Part shown: in pieces, positions 57,281 through 64,000 of the stretch
How positions within the stretch are numbered: position 1 is the first letter of the stretch
How the letters are laid out: every line of letters starts with the position of its first letter
NCBI GenBank assembly: GCA_001600455.1
Contig: BCKC01000001.1
Location: forward strand, 6,226,441 to 6,290,440
DNA length: 64,000 nucleotides
From: Endocalyx cinctus
Taxonomy: Eukaryota; Ascomycota; Sordariomycetes; Amphisphaeriales; Apiosporaceae
Direction: 5' to 3'
The notes under the pieces: model-generated
Seen by the model: the letters and a program-made list of their open reading frames with translations, nothing else
Told to the model about the DNA's origin: nothing
Database searches by the model: none
Position numbers and translations under genes: made by a program

Positions 57281-58069
57281 TCAGGACTGTACCACCTGGA
57301 TGTTATTTTTCTTCTGTGAAAATGGTTAGATCAACCGATAGAGCATAGACGTAAGGCATGCGAAATGCTCAACCCCGAACCCCCCCTCCCTGGTCTAGTA
57401 ACTTACCTTCCACTTTTCCAAATCGTCCTGTCTCGTCTTGTACTGCTTTACGAGATCGTCGAGAACCTGCTTTAAACCTTCGGCGTTGGTCTTGAGAACG
57501 GGTATGACATCCTTGACCGTCCGCTCCACCAGGACGCCATTAATCATTCGAAAACACTTTCTATCGCCCGGTAGCGGATCCAAGGTCTCGAGAACCAGCC
57601 TAGTTCATAGTAAGCATTTTTTCGTTTCCCGGCAGACAAGCGGTGAGCCTGATGAATGAAGGCGGTGAAGTTCGTGATCGGACATTGACGCCCACGCTAG
57701 GGACGGGACCCCTTCCTCAACAGGGCTGAGAACCATGTGCAAAATGGGACCCGTCAAATGTGACAAATATAGACTATGATGTAACGAGGGGGGGTGAAGG
57801 GGTGAAAGAAAAAAAAATATCAGGAAAAAAAAGAGGAAATGGGATGGGGAGGGGGAGGGGGAGGGGGGTTCTCAACTTGTGCTCCTCAGCTTCTTGTTCC
57901 ACGTCACCTATCTTTGACGCCAACTGTTGTAGCGTATTTTTATAATTCTGGTAGGTGTTTTGCAACTCTGTAGACGAATTTAGTGTAAAGGTCTTACGAT
58001 GAGATCAGGAGACATGAGAAAAACTGACTGACCTTGCTGCTTCTTAGCGGGGATGCTCTTTGACGCCAT
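57281..58069 (-). CDS. gim4: prefoldin subunit 2 (Gim4), four exons
   Basis: Predicted 117 aa. Exons 58069-58033, 57967-57877, 57599-57407 and 57313-57281; the phases (1, 2, 0) all agree. The protein reads MASKSIPAKKQQ, then ELQNTYQNYKNTLQQLASKI, the central EHKLVLETLDPLP and DRKCFRMINGVLVERTVKDV, a second coiled coil (TNAEGLKQVLDDLVKQYKTR) and a short end. This is the beta-type prefoldin plan, two coiled coils joined by a four-strand hairpin. Prefoldin passes unfolded actin and tubulin to the CCT chaperonin in the cytosol. The donor of intron 2 is a weak GTTGAG and the intron starts with C-rich repeats (G-rich on the plus strand). Exon 4 codes only ten residues. The gene shares a 316-base divergent promoter with Cmc2. 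Confidence 0.9.
57841..57869 (+). repeat. G-rich tract inside a prefoldin intron
   Basis: GGGATGGGGA followed by repeated GGGGGA units on the plus strand, directly beyond the donor of intron 2 of the prefoldin gene. The pre-mRNA is C-rich here; the template strand could form a G-quadruplex. Confidence 0.6.
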
Positions 58070-58385
58070 GGTGCGAATTCAACTACTGTCGTCCCTTCAT
58101 ACGAATACGGTCATAGAAATTAGAGAAGAGAGTTGTCAAGTAAATATTAATAGGTTTTCTTGGTATGTATGTAGAACCCTTAAGAACCCTATGCCCAAAA
58201 TTCGATGTTGGTGATTATTGATTGGGTGAGGGGCGAATCAATGTGGAGAGGTGAGAAGTTGGTCAATGCTTTCTTACTCACTAAACCCCCCTAATATGGC
58301 CTAAATCAATCATCAGTCGGTCGACTTGATATTTTCTCTTACTGGGGACAATAAAAAAAAGATAAAAACATATCTTGTGACCACA
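58070..58385. promoter_or_regulatory. 316-base divergent promoter between prefoldin 2 and Cmc2
   Basis: The start codons of the two genes face away from each other. An ATTGG (CCAAT) box is at 58221-58225, roughly midway, and would suit the Hap complex. Nothing shows which gene it serves. Confidence 0.5.
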
Positions 58386-58701
58386 ATGCATCCTCATTTG
58401 CATACAAAAGACAATATAGGTGTGTAGTTTACATGATAAAACCACCTTACAATTTAATTCACTCGTGGGACTAAAGTTATGAATCTCAATAGCATGCGAA
58501 GAGGTCATGACGGCCTTGGAAGAATGCCACGCCCGAGGCTTCTTGTGGAAGTCAATGGGCATGTGCACTGGAGCCAAGGATAAAGTGACTTTGTGTTTAC
58601 GAGCTGAACGACTTAAGCGAACTGCTGCGAACCGAGAAGCTTCGAGAGAAAAACGCGACAGGGTTAAGAAGCTGTTCGCCGAGATCGACGAGAACTCATA
58701 G
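58386..58701 (+). CDS. cmc2: cytochrome c oxidase assembly factor Cmc2 (twin CX9C), two exons
   Basis: Predicted 80 aa. Exon 1 is 58386-58419 (MHPHLHTKDNI), exon 2 is 58493-58701; the phase-1 join gives NIACEEVMTALEECHARGFL. The two CX9C pairs are exact: CEEVMTALEEC and CTGAKDKVTLC, giving a helix-hairpin closed by two disulfides made by the Mia40 relay in the intermembrane space. The C-terminal LCLRAERLKRTAANREASRE is the typical Cmc1/Cmc2 tail. Cmc2 is needed for assembly of cytochrome c oxidase. The start is the only ATG giving the MHPxL N-terminus shared by the family. The donor is GTGTGT, less common. Paired head-to-head with the prefoldin gene. Confidence 0.92.
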
Positions 58702-59066
58702 TCTACGAAACTACATTCACCACTATCGAGACAGAGAACGATACGTCATCGCGGTACCATTGTACAATATATATCACGAATTTTGGGGCATAGCATAGAA
58801 AAGCAAGGCGTTCTGTTTATTTTCGAGGACTTGATGAGGTCATCGCTCCGTTGTTCATCCGTCACCGCAGGCGCTGCTGTCGCTTGCCACGTCCGAACTG
58901 ACAGAAAGCAAGAAATATCATATAGCGAAAGGGGGTGGATTATAAAACGCTGGATCATTTGACGAAAGCGAAACTTTTCAATACTGAATTTATATGTTTC
59001 AATTTATTGTGGAGGTTGACGTGGCGCGATTGGATCCATCATCAACGCGACACCCGTGTCCTCTTT
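58702..59066. other. 0.37 kb convergent intergenic region
   Basis: Between the stops of the Cmc2 and TMEM14 genes. Nothing recognised beyond ordinary 3' flanks. Confidence 0.6.
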
Positions 59067-59535
59067 TTACAGGGTCTTTGTGAAAGCGTTGCCAAACGTG
59101 AACAGACCAAAGAGGGACAGCACGCTCAGTAAGGTCGGCACCGGCTTTCCTCCGCGAATCGCCCGAGGAATGGACGAACCGCCTAACACGGTCGAAGCGA
59201 GAAGCGCAAGCTCGATCCCGTATGACTCCCTAGCTTGCATCCGATATCCTCCCAAACCGTCTGTTACATCGCGCTCCCAAGTTAGCCTACCATTTCGACT
59301 AAAACAAGAACCAAGGCAGCGCTCTTAAGAATATAATTGGATAAACATACATAGAATACCAACTGTCATTCCGGCCGCGATAGAAGGAATAGATCCAGTT
59401 TTGACAAAACCCATGGTGCCGCCACCAGCTGTCAAGGCACCTAGGACGTAAGCGATGTTTACTAGAGACTAATAAGATCAATCAATTGATTAGCTTTGTG
59501 TACTATACTTCTCCAATCTGCAGGGAACTGACCAT
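59067..59535 (-). CDS. TMEM14 family membrane protein, three exons with an ATG-only first exon
   Basis: Predicted 104 aa. Exons 59535-59533, 59468-59351 and 59260-59067. The model begins with the three-base exon ATG, followed by a GTCAGT donor; exon 2 then starts SLVNIAYVLGALTAGG in frame. Exons 2-3 join at phase 1 as MTVGILYGLGGYRMQARES. The sequence holds Gly-rich helices: TAGGGTMGFVKTGSIPS, SYGIELALLASTVLGG and LLSVLSLFGLFTFGNAF, matching the UPF0136/TMEM14 (TMEM14C) family with 4 short membrane segments. Animal TMEM14C works in mitochondrial protoporphyrin import; fungal homologues are uncharacterised. The first exon is the weakest part: no other ATG in frame precedes the conserved region, and the length fits the family. 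Confidence 0.8.
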
Positions 59536-59951
59536 TGTGATTGAAATTTTGGGAGGAAGTATAATAATCTAATTTGAATGCAACTTTACAAACTTAAGTT
59601 CTGATATCCAAGGATTGAGAATAATGAGGGCTGAAACGTCACGATTATTATACAAGCCCGGAGATTGTGGAGCTTCGCCGATCCGAGGTCCCGTTAGCTT
59701 TGAAGATTATTGAAATGTGGCTTAAGCTATGGACGTGCGCCACAATTTATAGTGGACGGACTTTCTTTCTAGCTTCGTGTCCCTTCCACGTTTAGCATTA
59801 GATATACGTAAGTACTTACATTACAGCTTCAGCCGAGTTAGGTAAAATACTTTTTTAATCTTGTCAATCCCTTTCATACTGAGCTGTCGCACACTCGTTT
59901 TTTAACTTCTAGACAAATTATTGACAACGTCAATACTTACAAACAACTACA
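59536..59951. promoter_or_regulatory. 416-base divergent promoter between TMEM14 and Ost2
   Basis: The two start codons face away from each other. AT-rich. Contains TACGTAAGTACTTACATTAC (59810-59829) with an internal palindrome. No defined factor site recognised. Confidence 0.45.
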
Positions 59952-60743
59952 ATGGCGCCTAAGAAATCCGCGACGGCGTCATCGGCGTCGACTGCCGCTA
60001 CGACTTCTGCACCGACTACCAGTACCACGACGACTCCCGCCAAGACTTCATCTAGCAACTCTTCGTCGCAGCAAATTGACAAGGTGGCCATGAACATTGT
60101 GCAGCACTACATCAAGTCGACACCCCAGCGTACGAAGCTGATTGATATGTTTATGTTTTTCCTTGTCGTCGTCGGTGGTCTTCAGTTTGCCTATTGTGTC
60201 TTGGCGGGGAACTTTGTACGTTTTATTCAACACGACGGATGATCAGATGAATGATCTGCAATCCAATTCCTCTGTAGCCTTGAGATTTTGCTAACATGAT
60301 GTCCTTTACTTTGTTATTAGCCCTTTAACGCTTTCCTTTCCGGTTTCTCTGCTACTGTTGGACAATTCGTCCTTACTGGTATGTCCCCTTTCTCTTTGGA
60401 ATCAGTGAAGTGGGAAAGAAGGCAGCTTTAAGATCATATATTCTGCCTTGTTCCCGTCATCCTTCTCTTGAAATCGGAAATCCCTTAGCTAATTGGATGA
60501 TTGTACTAAATAAACAGCATCTCTACGAATCCAGACCAACGCGGCCAACAAATCCGAGTTTCCATCTGTCTCCCCCGAGAGGTATGTCTCTCCTCGCTTC
60601 CATAATAATATCCTTCTCCTCGAAATATCCAAATAAATGCATGTTTAGCTGACTTTATCTATTTATCTTAATCCAGAGCATTCGCAGATTACATCGTCGG
60701 AAGCATGATCCTACACTTTTTCTGTATCAACTTCATAAACTAG
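59952..60743 (+). CDS. ost2: oligosaccharyltransferase subunit Ost2 (DAD1), four exons
   Basis: Predicted 150 aa. Exons 59952-60215, 60321-60378, 60518-60581 and 60677-60743; phases 0, 1 and 2 agree. After a Ser/Thr/Ala-rich N-terminal extension (residues 1-39), the DAD1 core runs KLIDMFMFFLVVVGGLQFAY, FPFNAFLSGFSATVGQFVLT, ASLRIQTNAANKSEF and RAFADYIVGSMILHFFCINF, including the family's FPFNAFLSGF and FADYIxGSxxLHxF motifs. Three membrane helices are visible. DAD1/Ost2 is a small essential subunit of the ER oligosaccharyltransferase that attaches N-glycans to secretory proteins. The Ser/Thr-rich N-terminal arm is longer than in the animal protein (about 113 aa in total), which is common in fungi. 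Paired head-to-head with TMEM14. Confidence 0.93.
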
Positions 60744-61148
60744 TCAAAGCTGGAAAGCTCTCAATTGAGTGATGGAAAGGCAAGGAATATAGAGACATGG
60801 TTCAGAAAATAAAAATATGAAATTTCGGGCAGGCGCACAAGGTGTTATGTGTACAATGAACGGAATGGCAAGAGTCCATCCCTTAGTTCGGGTATATCGA
60901 CCAGGAATGGCGAGATATTCTACGAATGTGTATATCTACTTAAAATGGGATCGGTGATTATACGTGATCTTACAAAATCAAGAAAACGGACGGCATAGCA
61001 AATGCAGATTACTGAATAAACAGAAAAGAAATAGCAAGATATCAAGACCTATACGTAATGCGTTACGTGTAACACTTGGGGGATATCATTTTTAAGATGT
61101 ACTATATACCGGCGAATTTGTGACAAGGTGTTTCTGCACTTAAATTTT
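60744..61148. other. 0.4 kb convergent intergenic region
   Basis: Between the stops of Ost2 and the GRASP gene. No gene or element recognised. Confidence 0.6.
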
Positions 61149-62473
61149 CTAATCTACATCATCGTCGGCCGAAGCTTCCGCCGGTGCCGGTGTTGCCGCC
61201 TTCGGAGGTGGCGGGACGGCAGCTTTCGGAGGCCCACCACCACCAGCTTTAGGCGGAGGTGGCGGCGGCGTCCTGCTAGCCGATATGTGACCGTCGAGCG
61301 CCTTGCTCTTCTTCTCCTCCTCGGCAAAATAATCGTCCATCAGCCGGTTAGGACTAGGCCCGTGTCCGTGCCTATCTTTCTTCTTGCCCCTCGGCGGAGC
61401 CGCGGTACCGCCCGCCGCGGGAGGAGGCGGCGGCGGCGAGCCCACCATCTGCGCGGGAATGAGGAGGTCGGCTCCCGTCGTCGGCGGTGGTGGGGAAGAC
61501 GTCGCTCCCACGGCAGCAGCCGGCACGAACGTGTTTAAGGCATTGGTAGGCGCCAGCGTCGAGAACTGGCTCTCTCCGGCGAATCCTCCCGTGCCGCTGT
61601 CGCCGCCGTCGAACAGGGTCTCGCCGGGGGCGTCGACCGGCTCGCTCAGGGGCGGGGGAAGGCGGTGCAGGGCGCCGTAGCCGAGGATGCAGCCTAGGGC
61701 CCCCTCGCCGCCCCAGTCCCGGCTGGGCCTTATCTCGACCTCCCTCGTGACGTTGTATTCGTTGTTGTAGACCCATAGCTTCAAGGGCCGGCCGATATAG
61801 TCGTCGACCAGCTCGCCGAGCCCGCTTTCGCCGAGAAGCGTGCCGTCGGGAGTCCCGATCACGTAGTCGCTATACGGCAGGAGCCCCGCGGCGTCGGCGG
61901 GCGAGTTGGCCGGCACGTCTAGGACGTGCCACACGTTCGATACCACGGCTATGGATGTCCATTGCAGAGATATACCTAGGGAGCCGGTCTCGGCTGGTAC
62001 CGGGATGTGGAGTACGCGCGTTCGTTGACCCTATACCAGAGAAGTTTGTTGAGTTAGCTCCCAGTTTCGAGGTAGTATTCTCAACACAAACAGAAAAAGG
62101 GTGGTGGAGTTTACCTTTGCGCTCCATAGGCCTAAGGCTACAGTGCTACCTGCACAGTTTCGTACCTCCTGCGCAAAGAGGCCGGGGTCAGGGTTATCCT
62201 ACAAGCACATGGTCGTTAGTTTCCAGTTCATGGGTGTATATGATCAATATAGCTTCTTCCCCCCTTTTAACAATCGTGCAATATAAAATATAAACTTACT
62301 ATCATACGACCATTGATACCAACTATAAAGTCAAACCACGGCTCGATACCTAGCTCCAAATTTGTGTTACGGAGGACTTGAAAGCCGAATGCGGGCCCTT
62401 TCTGTTGGTGCTGATGTTGAGGTCGGCCGTCGCCGTCGAGGCGCGAGAGGTAACGGTTTAAGGCGTTAAACAT
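61149..62473 (-). CDS. grh1: GRASP55/65 Golgi-stacking protein, Grh1 type, three exons
   Basis: Predicted 379 aa. Exons 62473-62300, 62198-62115 and 62030-61149, all phase 0. The N-terminal two PDZ-like domains are conserved: PAFGFQVLRNTNLELGIEPW, FDFIVGINGRM, then the second half GSLGISLQWTSIAV, WHVLDVPANSPADAAGLLPY, YVIGTPDGTLLGESGLGELV and LKLWVYNNEYNVTREVEI. After about residue 215 the tail is Pro/Ala/Gly-rich (many PPPPPP runs) as expected for the SPR region. GRASP proteins tether Golgi membranes and serve unconventional secretion. The second residue is Phe, not the Gly that is myristoylated in animal GRASPs; the start MFNALNRYLSRL looks amphipathic, as for yeast Grh1, which instead uses an acetylated N-terminal helix. 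It shares a 513-base divergent region with Tgs1. Confidence 0.93.
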
Positions 62474-62986
62474 GGCTTGTGTGGGATATTGGATGTTTGA
62501 ATTCTCTCTTTGCTTGTTTCTATTCTCGAATGTCGATTATATAATGCATTGAAGGTTCACGAGTTGTAATGGATGGAAGTAATCGTCGGTTTCGTGGTCG
62601 TAATCAATATTGATGATGTTATCATAAAGTAAACTGAAGACAAGCTGTCATTAAGGTTCTCAATTAGAAGCCAGACCTCAGCCTTATGCTGTGCTTAAGG
62701 TGTGTAATAGTGGGTCTTTGTACCTATCCAGCTAGCTTAATAGGTATAAGCTCCCTGTAATGGCTTCCCCTGACTACCTGAATAGAGCCAAGACCCCACT
62801 AAGATACTGCAAGCTCTTATAAATAAGCTAGGCACAGCTTAAGCTAAGAATAATACACGACTGGTATTATGAGAAATTCTTCTGATGCTAAGATCTTTCG
62901 TAAAATCATTTAATATTTTAATAACAAATCTCAAAACATCATATATATACTTTGTTCATCCATAAATCATAGATACTTACGTTATA
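62474..62986. promoter_or_regulatory. 513-base divergent region between Grh1 and Tgs1, with a MITE-like element
   Basis: The start codons of the two genes face away from each other. A short inverted-repeat element occupies 62708-62801. The DNA near the Tgs1 start is AT-rich (TATATATAC at about 62941-62949). Confidence 0.5.
62708..62801. mobile_element. MITE-like inverted-repeat element, 94 bp
   Basis: TAGTGGGTCTTTG at 62708-62720 is matched by the inverted CAAGACCCCACTA at 62789-62801 (12 of 13 positions with a one-base shift). An inner inverted pair, TACCTAT (62721-62727) and ATAGGTA (62740-62746), follows the left arm. Ends in TA at both sides, as in Tc1/mariner-type elements, where TA is the target. 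It has no coding capacity. A second copy elsewhere in the genome would confirm it. Confidence 0.4.
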
Positions 62987-63911
62987 ATGAAGAGAGCTAC
63001 AATTCTCCCATTGACAGATGATTGTCATCACTGGACTCGGCTGAACCAAGTCCCCTGGGATTTACAGAAGTATGTAGTATCTCCTTTCTCTAGGCAACTT
63101 TCGCACTTGCGTACTAACACGTCCCGCAATGTAAAGATATTGGCAGCAACGACATACTATATTCCCGGATTATGATGAGGGCATACACCTGACACATGAC
63201 GCGTGGTATGGCGTTACCCCTGAACCGGTTGCCATGTAAGTAATCATCCTGCTGCAGCCCCCAGAGTATTTATATCCCCACAGTTACGCGCATATACTAA
63301 TGCAGCAGTTCAGACGTATCGCACAAGACCTGCAATCTATATTTAGTTCGTCCAAGACGACAATCATAGATCTATTCGCCGGCGTTGGTGGGAACGCCAT
63401 TAGCTTGGCACTTGCCGAGAACGCTGACGGCAGCCGTCGGTGGGATAAGGTTATCGCCATCGAGATGGACGCTGCCACCCTTGCGTGCGCCCAGCACAAC
63501 GCCTCCATCTATGGAGTAGCTGACGATATCGTATGGATATTGGGTGACAGTCTGAAATACCTCGACCTGCTGACTCACTCTCCGAGTCAGCTTGAGCCGA
63601 TATTACAAGCCGACATTGGTGCCACCGTCCTATTTGCTTCGCCCCCATGGGGCGGTCCCGGCTATAGGACCGATGAGGTCTTTGACTTGACTTTGATGGA
63701 GCCCTACAATTTGGCCACGTTACATGGTGCGTGCAAGCCGATGGATCACGCGCTATACCTTCCGAGAACGAGTGACCTGCGCCAAATCGCCAAACTTGCT
63801 CCTGAGGATGCTAAGATCGAGGTCATCCAATACTGTGTTCAGGGAGCTAGCAAAGCGCTGGTCGCCTACATTCCAGCAGCTACTGAGTCACCTCATCCAG
63901 GCACATCATGA
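62987..63911 (+). CDS. tgs1: trimethylguanosine synthase Tgs1, three exons
   Basis: Predicted 269 aa. Exons 62987-63069, 63137-63235 and 63284-63911; both junctions are phase 2 and give QKYWQQRHTIFPDYDEGIHL and EPVAIYAHILMQQFRRIAQD. Motifs in order: WxLNQVPWDLQKYWQQR-like N-terminus, LTHDAWYGVTPEPVA, the SAM-binding IIDLFAGVGGNAISLA, IAIEMDAATLACAQHNA, and the catalytic ASPPWGGPGYRTDEVFDL. These are specific for Tgs1, which converts the 7-methylguanosine cap of snRNAs and snoRNAs to 2,2,7-trimethylguanosine, in the nucleus. Length is close to that of the fungal enzyme (yeast 315 aa), so this is essentially the catalytic domain alone. The last 15 residues are weakly conserved. The gene is paired head-to-head with Grh1. 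Confidence 0.95.
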
Positions 63912-64000
63912 AGTTGATTTTATAAACACAGGGCTCACTCTATGTGCTGATTCATTTATTAATCATTAATATTTGGTTCGCTATGTACGATGAGGAAATC
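63912..64000. other. 3' flank of Tgs1, window end
   Basis: Eighty-nine bases of AT-rich downstream sequence; no feature. Confidence 0.6.

Noticed and set aside
1..64000. Search for a biosynthetic cluster, CRISPR array, phage, intact transposon or rRNA gene
   Set aside because: No polyketide or peptide synthase, transposase, reverse transcriptase, regularly spaced repeats, integrase or rRNA sequence was seen anywhere in the window.

Overview
The window is nuclear DNA from a filamentous ascomycete (Pezizomycotina). Sordariomycetes, possibly Xylariales, is my guess from overall gene style, not a measured placement. The evidence is gene architecture: most genes carry short introns (about 50-140 nt) with GTAAGT/GTATGT-type donors and YAG acceptors, and intergenic DNA is rich in CT tracts, homopolymers and TACCTAGGTA-type palindromes. 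The families are typically fungal: WSC-glyoxal oxidase, YeeE-like permease, arg-13 carrier, NF-X1 finger protein, and a fungal bZIP with an AQVRKAQKQHR-type basic region. I rebuilt 20 protein genes by hand from splice signals, requiring that intron phases match at every junction and that the joined protein reads like its family.

Layout. 1-7.2 kb: low-complexity intergenic DNA, possibly the edge of a minus-strand gene at the very start. 7.2-13.3 kb: accessory-looking genes, all on the minus strand: an F-box-like protein lying between two copies of a degenerate repeat, a zinc-independent MDR oxidoreductase with high GC, and a YeeE/YedE-type sulfur permease. 13.3-16.0 kb: gene-poor, with a possible tRNA relic. 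16.0-28.7 kb: housekeeping block of ARS2/SERRATE, TspO/MBR, the arg-13 mitochondrial carrier, a Kel3-type kelch protein and a WLM-domain (Wss1-like) protease. 30.3 kb: a small secreted cysteine-containing protein. 31.8-36.8 kb: Vps71/Swc6 (SWR1 complex) and an NF-X1/Fap1 protein. 36.8-41.4 kb: 4.5 kb without a recognisable gene but with promoter-like sequence. 41.4-44.8 kb: a secreted protein with four WSC domains and a glyoxal oxidase module. 45.7-53.0 kb: bZIP factor, Rrn3 and Hap3/NF-YB, all minus strand. 53.0-57.3 kb: gene-poor. 57.3-64 kb: a compact run of small conserved genes in divergent pairs: prefoldin 2/Cmc2, TMEM14/Ost2, Grh1/Tgs1.

Functional themes. Several neighbours serve RNA metabolism and transcription (ARS2, Rrn3, Hap3, Swc6, NF-X1, Tgs1), the secretory pathway (Ost2, Grh1) and mitochondria (arg-13, Cmc2). 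They do not form a pathway cluster; this looks like ordinary fungal housekeeping synteny interrupted by accessory islands at 7-13 kb, 29-31 kb and 36.8-44.8 kb. I did not find a demonstrably new system. The most worthwhile leads are the WSC-glyoxal oxidase gene (intron phases repeated in its first two WSC domains, an internal base-composition step, twin poly-C tracts just upstream), the ATG-only first exon of the TMEM14 gene, an in-frame alternative start for Hap3, a MITE-like element between Grh1 and Tgs1, and the repeats flanking the F-box-like gene.
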